Source: Azotimanducus sp963663145 (GTDB taxonomy: Bacteria > Pseudomonadota > Gammaproteobacteria > Pseudomonadales > Azotimanducaceae). Taken from it: a stretch of DNA of 64,000 bases. Under the pieces are notes generated by a model. That model saw nothing but the letters and a program-made list of their open reading frames with translations, did not search any database and was not told the origin of the DNA. This document shows, piece after piece, positions 52,743-61,596 of the stretch (position 1 is its first letter; each line of letters opens with the position of its first letter). The DNA is taken from the NCBI GenBank assembly GCA_963663145.1, contig OY760134.1, positions 1,240,001 to 1,304,000 of the forward strand. The letters run 5' to 3'. The translations under genes and the position numbers were made by a program.

Positions 52743-54435
52743 GTTCATGCCCCCGGCGCTCTTGTTGCTACTTGGCGCTTCGCTCATTGGCGTGGTGCGC
52801 GGTGTCGCACGAACTGCCTTGGTTCTGACCGTCCCGTTGCTGACGCTGCTGCTCGTCTGGCAGGTGCCGGATGGCGTAGTGTGCGAAATCGCTTTTCTTG
52901 ACTATCGTCTGGAACTCGTGGAAGGCGACCCGGTGCGTCGCTTGTTTGCCTTGATCTTCGCGCTCATGGCGTTCGTGGGTGGCTTGTACGCCTACCGCCA
53001 AGCGGCATGGTATGAGCTCGCCGCCGCCTATGCCTACGGTGCCGGGGCCATAGGTGTCAGCTTCGCCGGCGATCTGATTACCCTGTTCGTATTCTGGGAA
53101 ATCATGGCGCTGTTCTCAACGCTTGTTGTCTGGTGTGGCGGGAATCGCGATGCCCATGAGGCCGGCATTCGCTACGCCATCATGCACCTGCTCGGCGGAG
53201 TGATATTAAAGATCGGCATTGTCGGGATGGCCATGCAAACAGGGTCGATTGACTTGCGTCCCATGCAGGCTGCCGACATCTATAGCTGGATGGTCCTGAT
53301 CGGCATCCTCGTAAATGCGGCAGCGCCCCCGGTATCTGCTTGGCTTGCCGATTCCTATCCGCGATCAAGCGCTACCGGATCGGTGTTTCTTTCCGCATTC
53401 ACGACCAAGGCCGCTGTGCTCGCGCTGATCTTGTTGTTCCCCGGTGAATCGGTGCTGATCGGAATCGGTCTCTTTATGGTGATGTACGGCATCATTTATG
53501 CGCTGCTTGAGAACGACATTCGGCGCATCCTCGCCTACTCGATCGTCAACCAAGTAGGCTTTATGGTGTGTGCAGTCGGCATCGGCACCGAGACGGCGCT
53601 CAATGGTGCCGCATCGCATGCGTTTGTGCACATCATTTATAAGGCGCTGTTGTTTATGAGCGCGGGCGTGGTTGTTCTTCGCACCGGTATGAATCGTTGT
53701 AGCGATGTTGGCGGACTGTTCCGAACCATGCCGCTCACCGCGATCTGCGGCATCCTGGGTGCGCTGGCGATTTCAGGCTTTCCGCTGACCTCCGGATTTA
53801 CCACCAAGACGCTGATCTCCCAGGCAGCAGCCGACGAATCGCTTGCTTGGGTGTACTTCATGCTTGCAGCGGGATCTGCTGGTGTCTTCCTGCACGCCGG
53901 AATCAAGTTTCCTTGGTTTGTGTTCTTCCAGCGCGATTCGGGCCTGCGTCCCAAAGATGCACCTTGGAATATGGCATTGGCCATGCTGATCTTCGCGTTT
54001 CTTTGTGTTCTGTTTGGCGTGATGCCCGAACTGCTGTACCGCCTCTTGCCCTACCAAGTGACTTACGATGTGTACACCTCCGGAAACCTGCTTTTCTACA
54101 TGCAGATCTTGCTATTTTCGGGTCTCGCGTTCTTTTTGCTTCTGCCCATGATGAAGCGCACGCAGACGATCAGTCTCGACTCCGATTGGCTATGGCGAGT
54201 TGCACTGTTCAAAGGCGGAAACCGTGCGTTATTGGCAATTCGTGCGTGCGGGAGATCACTGGCGATAGCCGCGCAAACCGGTCTGAATGCTTCGCATGCG
54301 TTTGCCAGAAAGCACTTGGCCATGTCAAACAGCGCTCAACGGCCCGGCATCCTTGCCCGCAGTTGGCCCATCGGAAGCACTGCACTTTGGATCGCGATTA
54401 TGCTCACGGCTTACGTGTTCGTCTACTATTTGTGA
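52735..54435 (+). CDS. Mrp-type antiporter, third NuoL/M-like subunit
   Basis: A 566-residue polytopic protein with the conserved Glu (LFVFWEIMALFSTLVVW) and LLENDIRRILAYSIVNQVGFMV. Where the other two subunits have GLALKAA or FGLGKAA, this one reads GILVNAAAPPVSAWLADSYP: Asn replaces the membrane Lys. A later Lys (SAFTTKAAVLAL) is kept. It has an extra C-terminal helix (STALWIAIMLTAYVFVYYL) after a basic region. Last gene of the operon. Confidence 0.9.
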   Translation: MFEFMPPALLLLLGASLIGVVRGVARTALVLTVPLLTLLLVWQVPDGVVCEIAFLDYRLELVEGDPVRRLFALIFALMAFVGGLYAYRQAAWYELAAAYAYGAGAIGVSFAGDLITLFVFWEIMALFSTLVVWCGGNRDAHEAGIRYAIMHLLGGVILKIGIVGMAMQTGSIDLRPMQAADIYSWMVLIGILVNAAAPPVSAWLADSYPRSSATGSVFLSAFTTKAAVLALILLFPGESVLIGIGLFMVMYGIIYALLENDIRRILAYSIVNQVGFMVCAVGIGTETALNGAASHAFVHIIYKALLFMSAGVVVLRTGMNRCSDVGGLFRTMPLTAICGILGALAISGFPLTSGFTTKTLISQAAADESLAWVYFMLAAGSAGVFLHAGIKFPWFVFFQRDSGLRPKDAPWNMALAMLIFAFLCVLFGVMPELLYRLLPYQVTYDVYTSGNLLFYMQILLFSGLAFFLLLPMMKRTQTISLDSDWLWRVALFKGGNRALLAIRACGRSLAIAAQTGLNASHAFARKHLAMSNSAQRPGILARSWPIGSTALWIAIMLTAYVFVYYL

Positions 54436-54513
54436 TCAGCAATTCTCGCTGTGGCGACTGACCTCATACAGGGACATGAGCGGCTTCCAAGCCTTCACAG
54501 AAAATCCCGAATT

Positions 54514-54531
54514 CTTTGATAATTGTCAAAG
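54514..54531. promoter_or_regulatory. 18-bp near-palindrome upstream of the barrel-bearing surface protein
   Basis: CTTTGATAATTGTCAAAG has 6-bp perfect arms (CTTTGA/TCAAAG) and only one mismatched pair in the centre. It lies 74 bp before the chosen start codon of the next gene, a likely operator or promoter position. The binding protein is unknown. Confidence 0.4.
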
Positions 54532-54604
54532 TCAACCAAAAGTCTGTCCTGTTTCGCTAGGCGACGCACAGAACGCTGTTTTTGGGGCATTTAAGAAGAA
54601 ACAA

Positions 54605-57600
54605 ATGACCATTCGTACTCTGCGGCATCAGGCTGATTTGTTTTGTTTTTCGATGACTTCAGGGATGGCGTGGTGCGCTTCTAGCGCTGCTTCCCGCTTG
54701 TCCGTGCGAAGCGTTCATGGATCGCATTCCTGCGGCGCTGTTGCCGAGAAAGTCAACACGAGATTCCTTGGCCCGCGAAAAGCCCTTCGCAGCGCCAGCG
54801 TCGCGCTTACCCTCCTGCTTTTCGCCGCGCCAGTGGTGACCTTGGCCCAAGCGCCAACCAAGCCAGCGGCGCTCTATCTGGCCGAGCAGAATGGGCGTCT
54901 CCAGCTTTGGTGGCAAAGCCAATCGAATTTGACGGCGACCGAGATCAACTACAGGCACACTGACGGATCCTTCGAGAACACTTTAAAGCAGGCATCCTTT
55001 GTTCACAACAGCGTCACCTACGGCGCCAATAACGGTGAGAAGGTACAGTTCCGGATTCGCTTTGAGAATTCGCAAGGCTTCGGCCCTTGGTCCGATTTCC
55101 TGACAGGTACGCCCGGCGCTGAGGCATTTACCGCGAGTAATGTCACGCCCAACTCGGCGAAGCTCACGCTCTCCAAATATGAGGGCTGGGGGCATCCCAC
55201 TCATCCGAGCCGCGAAGCGAGGAGCGACTGGAGTTACCAGTACACCTCGCCTTTGGGCGGAATTTGCACCAATGTCGCCAAGACAGGCGGGACTGAAGTG
55301 AATGTTACTGGTCTGAACCCCGGCGCGACATACGCGTTCAAGGCTTACAGCGGAAGCGGTTGTTCGGCCTCTAATCTGCTCGCCACGGCGGCGAATTTCT
55401 CCATTTCGACCGATACGGCACCGGACGCGCCGTCGCGTCTGGTCGCGGAGGCGGGCGACGCGCGGGTGACGCTGAGTTGGATTTCCGGCGGCGACGGCGG
55501 TTCGGGGATCACGGCGTGGCAGTACCGGAAGCGGGAAGGGGAAGGCGACTGGGGCGACTGGAGGGACATCTGCCGGACGGCGGGCGAGGCGGCCTGTGCG
55601 GGCCGCGCTGCGTACGTGGTCGAGGGGCTGGTCAACGGCGCGGCCCATCGCTTCCAGGTGCGCGCGGTCAACGCGCTGGGCAACGGGGCAGCATCACCGG
55701 AGTCGGCGGCGGCGACGCCGGTGGCCGATTTGGTGCCGAGCTTCGTGGACGCTTTGGTGGCGGACCAGAACTACACGCAGAACGCGCCGACCGGAGGGTT
55801 AACGCTGCCGGAGGCCACGGGCGGGGACGGTGTTCTGACTTACACGCTGACGCCCGCGCCGCCGACGGGCCTGAGCTTCGACGCGGCGGCGCGCACGCTC
55901 AGTGGCACGCCGACGGAGGCGATGGCGGAAACGGAATACCGTTACGCGGCGATGGATGCGGACGCGGAGGCGCAGGATAGCGTCGAACTGACCTTCAGGA
56001 TTTCGGTGGCGGCGGATATGCTGCCGAGCTTCGGGGATGCGTCGGTGGCGGACCGGAGCTACCAGCAGGGCATACCGATCGAGGCGCTGACGCTGCCGAA
56101 GGCTGCGGGCGGTGACGGCGGGCTGAAATACGGCCTGACGCCGATGCCGCCGGAGGGGCTGAACTTCGACGCGGCGACGCGCGTGCTAAGCGGCACGCCG
56201 ACTTCGCCCGCGCCCGCAGCGGTCTACCGCTACACGGCGACCGATGCGGACGACACGAATCCGGACAGCGCCGTGCTGACGTTCACCATTGAGGTGGCGG
56301 CGGACGAGATGCCGGCATTCGGAGCGGAGGGGATTCCCGACCTGCGGCTGTTCCGCGGACAGCCGATGGAGCCGTTGGTATTGCCGGGGGCGGCGGGAGG
56401 CAACGGAGAGATCGTTTATTCGCTCGGGCCGGAACTGCCCGAGGGGCTGTCGTTCGACGCCGGCACCCGCGTGCTGGGCGGCATTCCGGTGCGGGTGTCC
56501 GGGCCGGTGGAGATGGAATACCGGGCGACCGATTCGGATCCCCGAGAGCCGGACACGGCAGTATTGAGATTCAGCATCCGGATTGTGGTGTCGGAAGCGG
56601 ACCGGGCGGTACTGAACGACGCGCTGGCGGCACAGGGCAGGGCGCTGCTGGCGAGCGCTGAAGGCGTGATCGGGGAACGCTTCCGCGCGCCGTCGGCGCC
56701 AGCGACGGGGGGCGGTGCTGGGGAAGCGGCGCTGGGCAACGTGGCCGGTGTGCTGTCAGGACTCAGCGGCGGCGCGTCTGCCGTGTCCGGCATGTCCGAT
56801 TCTTTCGCGATGTCCGGAGTCCCGGCCGGTGGGGTCGGGAGCATTTTCGCGGGATCTGGGGACCGCCGCGCTGCGGTAGAATCCGTGCGGGGTGCCGAAT
56901 GGCCGGGCGGGCCAAGGCGAAGTTCGCGAGGCGATCCCGATCTGCTCGGGCTGATGGGAGGGCACTCCTTCGCCGTACCGCTAGGCGCGGCGGGCCGCAA
57001 GAACGACGACGCCCACCCGCGCTTGACCCTGTGGGGCGCGGCGGATGCGCAGCGGCTTGAGGGAGACGGACACGACAGCGGAGTGGTGTCGCTGTACATC
57101 GGCGCGGACGCGCGCTTCGCGGACGGCTGGCTGGCGGGCGCGGCGCTGTCGCGCGGCACGGGCGAGTCGGATTACTCGGCGGGCGGCTTTTCCGGCACGT
57201 TGGAAACGGAACTGACCAGTCTCATGCCCTATATTCGCGGGGAAACCCGGTCTGGCCTGGAGGTCTGGGCCATGGGCGGGTTCGGCACCGGCGAGGCGGA
57301 GGACCGGATGGACGGCGCCGATGCGGTGTCGGAGGCCTCGGATCTTGAAATGGCGATGTTCGCCGCGGGGCTGCGGCGGGCGCTGGCGGAGCGCGGTGCT
57401 TGGCAATTATCTCTGGTTGGCGGGGGAGGCTACCTGTCGCTGGAGACGGAGGGTGGCCTGCGGGCGGTGGACGGCTTGGAGGCGGGCGTTTCGCAGGCGC
57501 GTCTGGGGTTGGAAGTGTCGCATCTGTCGGTGCCGCTGTCGCCCTACCTGCGGGTGGGGGCGCGCGGCGACGGGGGAGACGGCGAATCCGGGTCGGGCCT

Positions 57601-58126
57601 AGAGGTGCTGGCGGGCGTGCGGCACGCGGGTGAGCGGTTCGATTTCGAGGCGCAGGCGCGCTGGCTGGCGACGCATTCACAAGCGGATTACGAGGAGTTC
57701 GGCGGCAGCGTGAGGCTGGAGCTGAGATCGCGTGCGGACGGATCCGGACTGCGGCTCAGCCTCGCACCAGGATGGGGCGTGACCGGTGCCGGTGCGCTGC
57801 TCGGTGAGGGCGGTTCATTGCTCGGCGGGATGGATTCGGACCGGCTGCTGCGGCGGCACGAGGGCGCTGCGGGGCGTCCGCCGTCCATGTCGCTGGACGG
57901 GCGGCTCGGCTACGGGTTCGCGCTCGACCGCGGATTGCTGTCGCTGGACGCGGACCACAGCGGCGACCACTGGAGCGTCCGCCAGAGCCTGGGCGCGAGC
58001 TGGGAGTCCCTGAGTCTGAAGTCCGAACCCGGAAACGGCCTCAGGTTCCGGCTGGGCTACGAAATCCCCAACCAATGGACTGAAGGCGGTGCGCAATTCG
58101 AACTGGTCTTCTCCCGGCAATTCTAG
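54605..58126 (+). CDS. Autotransporter-like surface protein with FN3 and cadherin/Ig-like repeats
   Basis: From the ATG at 54605 it has 1,173 residues. The signal helix SASVALTLLLFAAPVVTLAQA lies unusually late (about 62-82), so a later start such as GTG 54704 is possible. Domains: an FN3-like region, one copy of the Cys-paired module shared with the giant protein (WSYQYTSPLGGIC...TYAFKAYSGSGC), an FN3 domain (about 280-375), three 95-residue putative Ig/cadherin-like repeats (pattern LTLPxAxGGDG, GLxFDAxxRxLSGTP, YxATDAD), a Gly/Ala-rich linker, and a C-terminal beta-barrel of about 280 residues ending in Phe (FELVFSRQF), typical of autotransporters. High GC relative to neighbours. Ligand unknown; probably an adhesin. 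Confidence 0.85.
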   Translation: MTIRTLRHQADLFCFSMTSGMAWCASSAASRLSVRSVHGSHSCGAVAEKVNTRFLGPRKALRSASVALTLLLFAAPVVTLAQAPTKPAALYLAEQNGRLQLWWQSQSNLTATEINYRHTDGSFENTLKQASFVHNSVTYGANNGEKVQFRIRFENSQGFGPWSDFLTGTPGAEAFTASNVTPNSAKLTLSKYEGWGHPTHPSREARSDWSYQYTSPLGGICTNVAKTGGTEVNVTGLNPGATYAFKAYSGSGCSASNLLATAANFSISTDTAPDAPSRLVAEAGDARVTLSWISGGDGGSGITAWQYRKREGEGDWGDWRDICRTAGEAACAGRAAYVVEGLVNGAAHRFQVRAVNALGNGAASPESAAATPVADLVPSFVDALVADQNYTQNAPTGGLTLPEATGGDGVLTYTLTPAPPTGLSFDAAARTLSGTPTEAMAETEYRYAAMDADAEAQDSVELTFRISVAADMLPSFGDASVADRSYQQGIPIEALTLPKAAGGDGGLKYGLTPMPPEGLNFDAATRVLSGTPTSPAPAAVYRYTATDADDTNPDSAVLTFTIEVAADEMPAFGAEGIPDLRLFRGQPMEPLVLPGAAGGNGEIVYSLGPELPEGLSFDAGTRVLGGIPVRVSGPVEMEYRATDSDPREPDTAVLRFSIRIVVSEADRAVLNDALAAQGRALLASAEGVIGERFRAPSAPATGGGAGEAALGNVAGVLSGLSGGASAVSGMSDSFAMSGVPAGGVGSIFAGSGDRRAAVESVRGAEWPGGPRRSSRGDPDLLGLMGGHSFAVPLGAAGRKNDDAHPRLTLWGAADAQRLEGDGHDSGVVSLYIGADARFADGWLAGAALSRGTGESDYSAGGFSGTLETELTSLMPYIRGETRSGLEVWAMGGFGTGEAEDRMDGADAVSEASDLEMAMFAAGLRRALAERGAWQLSLVGGGGYLSLETEGGLRAVDGLEAGVSQARLGLEVSHLSVPLSPYLRVGARGDGGDGESGSGLEVLAGVRHAGERFDFEAQARWLATHSQADYEEFGGSVRLELRSRADGSGLRLSLAPGWGVTGAGALLGEGGSLLGGMDSDRLLRRHEGAAGRPPSMSLDGRLGYGFALDRGLLSLDADHSGDHWSVRQSLGASWESLSLKSEPGNGLRFRLGYEIPNQWTEGGAQFELVFSRQF

Positions 58127-58260
58127 GCAAGCGCGGAAGAGAGAGGAACGCTCTCCCGCTTACGGGACAGCGTGTTTGGCGCTTCATTCACGATTTGGAT
58201 TTGTTCCAAGAAGGTGAGCGCGTGCTAGTTACTCACACATGCCCAGTGCCCAGTAACTCA

Positions 58261-58289
58261 TTGACCCCAACCTAGCGCCGTGTTATAAA
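58261..58289 (+). promoter_or_regulatory. sigma70 promoter of hupB
   Basis: TTGACC (58261-58266) and TATAAA (58284-58289) are separated by exactly 17 bp, each one mismatch from consensus, about 87 bp before the hupB start. The rest of the 249-bp gap upstream of hupB shows nothing coding. Confidence 0.65.
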
Positions 58290-58375
58290 GATGGCGTGAA
58301 CGGTTCGCAAAGAGTCTTTTTTGCGCAACACTATTTTCGCGCAGTCAACTGGCCACACCGAAGGAGGCAATCACC

Positions 58376-58648
58376 TTGAATAAGTCCGAACTTGTTGCTG
58401 ATATTGCAGATAGAGCCGGCCTATCTAGAGCGGACGCGGGTAGGGCGCTTGAAGCCACCATTGCGGCTATTGCAGACTCATTGAAGAATTCCGAACCTGT
58501 TTCGATTGTTGGGTTCGGAACCTTCACGGTCAAGCAGCGCGGAGAGCGCTCTGGGCGTAATCCGAGAACTGGGGAGACCATCCGCATTCCCGCATCCACC
58601 GCGCCATCCTTCAAGGCGGGCAAAGCACTCAAGGATGCTGTTTCCTAG
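58376..58648 (+). CDS. hupB: DNA-binding protein HU
   Basis: A 90-residue nucleoid protein with NKSELVADIADRAGLSRADAGRAL, VSIVGFGTFTVKQRGERSGRNPRTGE and FKAGKALKDAV, matching HU-beta. It uses a TTG start with a perfect AAGGAGG 8 nt upstream, which settles the start. It precedes ppiD as in most gammaproteobacteria. Confidence 0.95.
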   Translation: MNKSELVADIADRAGLSRADAGRALEATIAAIADSLKNSEPVSIVGFGTFTVKQRGERSGRNPRTGETIRIPASTAPSFKAGKALKDAVS

Positions 58649-58710
58649 CGCTTCGCTAGGCAATTTCCTCGCGCGGCTTCGTCGGGGCCGCGTTTCGTCA
58701 TGAATAGCTT

Positions 58711-58727
58711 CCCTCAACCTCTGAGGG
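58711..58727 (+). terminator. Possible terminator after hupB
   Basis: A 6-bp stem CCCTCA / TGAGGG with a 5-nt loop is followed by a short T-containing stretch (TGTATTTCT). A weak candidate between hupB and ppiD. Confidence 0.35.
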
Positions 58728-58827
58728 TGTATTTCTCGCGTGTGATTTTCCCCTGTATGCGCGGTCGTGGGATCATACGAGCACAGGTCACAGAACCAGG
58801 CTCATCGCTGATAACAGGAGGTGGCTG

Positions 58828-60732
58828 ATGCTGCAAGTCATGCGCGCCAAGGCGCAGGGTATGGGGTCCAAAATCGTTGTTTGGCTGATTATCATCGCGC
58901 TGGCGGTGTTCGGATTCGGTTCCTTTTCCTTGTTTCAGCCAAGCGAGCAGGTTGCGGCGAGTGTCAATGGAGAAGACATAAGTATCGCCGAACTTCAGCG
59001 GCAGGTTGAAGGCCGCACCGCCGAGCTTGTCGCGCAGTTTGGCGATGCGTATGTGGACCAGTTCGACCCCTCACTCTTGAGCCGCACGGTGCTTGTGAAC
59101 ATGGTGCAGGCCGAACTCCTGAGAAATTACACTTCTGAGCTGGGATTCAAAGTGTCGGAGGGACAAGTTGACCAGGAAATAGTTGCGCGCCCCGAATTCA
59201 TGCTCTCGGATGGGTTTTCTCCGGAGTTGTTTCGACGGCGTGCCGCTGAGGCTGGGTTGACGCCCGAATCCTTGCGAAGCGAGATAGTCGACTCACTCGG
59301 GATGAGCGCGCTACAGCAGGCCCTCGTGGACTCCGCATTTCTCACGCAAGGCGATTCACGCCGTCTGCTTAACCTTGCCTTGCAGAGCCGAGACATCGCT
59401 TGGCTTGAATTTCGTCCGATACGCTTTGTGGATCAGGTGGAAATAGACGATGAGACGCTAGCCACGGCCTATGAACTTCGTTTGGCTGAATTCATGACCG
59501 AGCCGCGTATCGATGCGGAATACTTGGCGTTTCGGTTGCAGGAAATGGCGGCTCTCTCGGAGTTCGCCCCGGAGGAGGGCGCGCTGCGGGAGGCGTATCA
59601 GGCGGAATTGAGCGAATATGAAATCTCCGAGCAAAGGGATGCCTCGCACATCCTCCGGGAGGTGAGTGAACTGCGAACCGAAGCACAGGCGATTGAGGAG
59701 CTTTCGGCCATACGCGAACGCGTGCTGGCGGGAGAGTCCTTTGAAGAATTCGCGATGGATCTCTCTGACGACCCAGGCTCAGCCGAAGTCGGAGGTTTGC
59801 TTGGGCCTGCGGCTCGCGGAGTGTATGTCGAAGCCTTTGAAGAGGCGCTTTGGAATTTGCAGGCCGGGGAAATCTCGGAACCCGTCGTCAGTGAGTTTGG
59901 AGTGCATCTCATCCGGTTGAATGAGATTCTTCGTCATGAGGCGCCCAGTTTTGAAGATCGTCGCGTGGCGCTCGAATCGGAACTGCGTCGTTCGGCGGCT
60001 CGTGATCGATTCTCAGAGATCAAGCTGCGCGCGGATGAGCTCGCGTTTGATGCGCAGAACTCGCTTGCTCCACTTGTCGAGGCATTTGAGCGTGAGCTCG
60101 TTGAAGTTTCAGGCGTGACAAGGACCATCGGCGATGATGTTTTTCGCGAATCCGTCTTGCGCGAAGCGTTGTTTGATTCCGATGTCATGGATTCCGGATT
60201 CAATAGCCCGTTGATCGAAGTCGGTGAAGAGGCCGCCTACGTGGTGCGTGCGGCACGAAGGCATCCTGCGACACAGCTAACCTTCGGTGAGGTGCGCGAG
60301 GAATTGCGTCGCGAAATTGCGTATGAACGCGCCGTTGAACTGTCCGCGCGAGCCGCGCGACAGGCGTTATCGCGAATGCTGGAAGGCGTGGGAGCTTCGG
60401 AGGTGGCATTCGCGGATCAAGAGTGGCAAAGGCGCGATGCCATACAGCGCAATGGGGGGGATTTGCCTGCGCTGATCAGGCAAGCGGCCTTTGAACTGCC
60501 TCGTCCGCCTAAAGCAGAACGGTCCATGGAGGTGGTTGCACTCGATGATGGTGGCTCAGCGCTCATTGTCGTCAGCGGAGTGCGTGATGGGAACACGGCC
60601 GAAGTGCCGCAATCGGAACTCCAAAGTCTTGAAGACCAAGTGAAGAGTTTGGCCAGTCAACGAGATTTGATTTCTTTGTTTGCCAATTTGTATGAAGACG
60701 CCGATATCGAGTCTGATCTATTCGATATTTGA
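58828..60732 (+). CDS. ppiD: Periplasmic chaperone PpiD (SurA N-domain, parvulin domain)
   Basis: An inner-membrane-anchored folding factor at the Sec translocon exit. It has 634 residues, one N-terminal helix (VVWLIIIALAVFGFGSFSLF, about 12-31) and a SurA-like chaperone region. A central parvulin domain follows (about 265-360, with ASHILREVSE, DLSDDPGSAEVGGLLGP and SEFGVHLIRLNEI) and a long helical C-terminus. AGGAGG lies 7 nt before the ATG. Confidence 0.95.
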   Translation: MLQVMRAKAQGMGSKIVVWLIIIALAVFGFGSFSLFQPSEQVAASVNGEDISIAELQRQVEGRTAELVAQFGDAYVDQFDPSLLSRTVLVNMVQAELLRNYTSELGFKVSEGQVDQEIVARPEFMLSDGFSPELFRRRAAEAGLTPESLRSEIVDSLGMSALQQALVDSAFLTQGDSRRLLNLALQSRDIAWLEFRPIRFVDQVEIDDETLATAYELRLAEFMTEPRIDAEYLAFRLQEMAALSEFAPEEGALREAYQAELSEYEISEQRDASHILREVSELRTEAQAIEELSAIRERVLAGESFEEFAMDLSDDPGSAEVGGLLGPAARGVYVEAFEEALWNLQAGEISEPVVSEFGVHLIRLNEILRHEAPSFEDRRVALESELRRSAARDRFSEIKLRADELAFDAQNSLAPLVEAFERELVEVSGVTRTIGDDVFRESVLREALFDSDVMDSGFNSPLIEVGEEAAYVVRAARRHPATQLTFGEVREELRREIAYERAVELSARAARQALSRMLEGVGASEVAFADQEWQRRDAIQRNGGDLPALIRQAAFELPRPPKAERSMEVVALDDGGSALIVVSGVRDGNTAEVPQSELQSLEDQVKSLASQRDLISLFANLYEDADIESDLFDI

Positions 60733-60846
60733 GAGAGGTGTCAGAATTGCGCATTGTTGTTTTGTCTGTACTTTCCAAGCCGTTCGTTGTATGAGCCGAG
60801 CCGCAGGCCGCAGTTCATGTCCTCACGCCACATGGATTGAACCGTA

Positions 60847-61596
60847 ATGCGACAAGTATTCATTGACACGGAGACCACCGGTCTACATGCCGACATGGGA
60901 GACCGCATTATTGAGATTGGGGCGATTGAACTCGTTGGTCGCGAGCGCACCGGCAGGGAGTTCCACAAGTATCTGCAACCGGACCGTGCAATAGATGCCG
61001 GTGCCACTCGCGTGCATGGCATCACGAACGAGCAATTGGCCGATGCGCCGAGGTTCCAGGAAATCGTCGATGAGTTCATCGAATTCGTACGCGGAGCAGA
61101 GTTGGTTGCACACAACGCGCCGTTCGATATCGGCTTCTTGGATGCCGAAATCGCTAGGGTTGGCGATTATCAGCTGCAGTCGATTGAGAAGATTTGCCGT
61201 GTCTTGGATACGCTTGCCGAAGCAAGGCGTAGACACCCGGGGTCGGCGAATACGCTTGATGCACTTTGCGTGCGATACGGGATAGACATTTCTCATCGTG
61301 CGCTGCACGGCGCCTTGAAAGACGCGAATTTGCTGGCAAGCCTGTACTTAGCGATGACGGGCGGCCAAATGGGCTTGTTCAATGCCGAAGTTGCCGACAA
61401 AGGGGCAGCCGCCGCAGAGGTTCGATCAAAGGCCGAGAAAGACTCCGCTCAAGCCGCGCGAACCCTGATAGTTCGTCGCGCTGGCGAAGCGGAGCTTGAA
61501 GCCCATGAAGCCTTTCTGCAAGAACTGGACGAGGCTCACCCCGACGGCAGCTTATGGCAAAGACTCAGAGTTTCCCAACTGCCAAATATCCAATAG
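60847..61596 (+). CDS. dnaQ: DNA polymerase III epsilon subunit (3'-5' proofreading exonuclease)
   Basis: The proofreading subunit, 249 residues. DEDDh motifs are visible: FIDTETTGL (Exo I), VAHNAPFDIGFLDAE (Exo II) and HGALKDANLLASLY (Exo III, His/Asp). The C-terminal part links to the polymerase alpha subunit. Its last 32 bp overlap the 3' end of convergent nhaB. rnhA is not adjacent. Confidence 0.95.
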   Translation: MRQVFIDTETTGLHADMGDRIIEIGAIELVGRERTGREFHKYLQPDRAIDAGATRVHGITNEQLADAPRFQEIVDEFIEFVRGAELVAHNAPFDIGFLDAEIARVGDYQLQSIEKICRVLDTLAEARRRHPGSANTLDALCVRYGIDISHRALHGALKDANLLASLYLAMTGGQMGLFNAEVADKGAAAAEVRSKAEKDSAQAARTLIVRRAGEAELEAHEAFLQELDEAHPDGSLWQRLRVSQLPNIQ

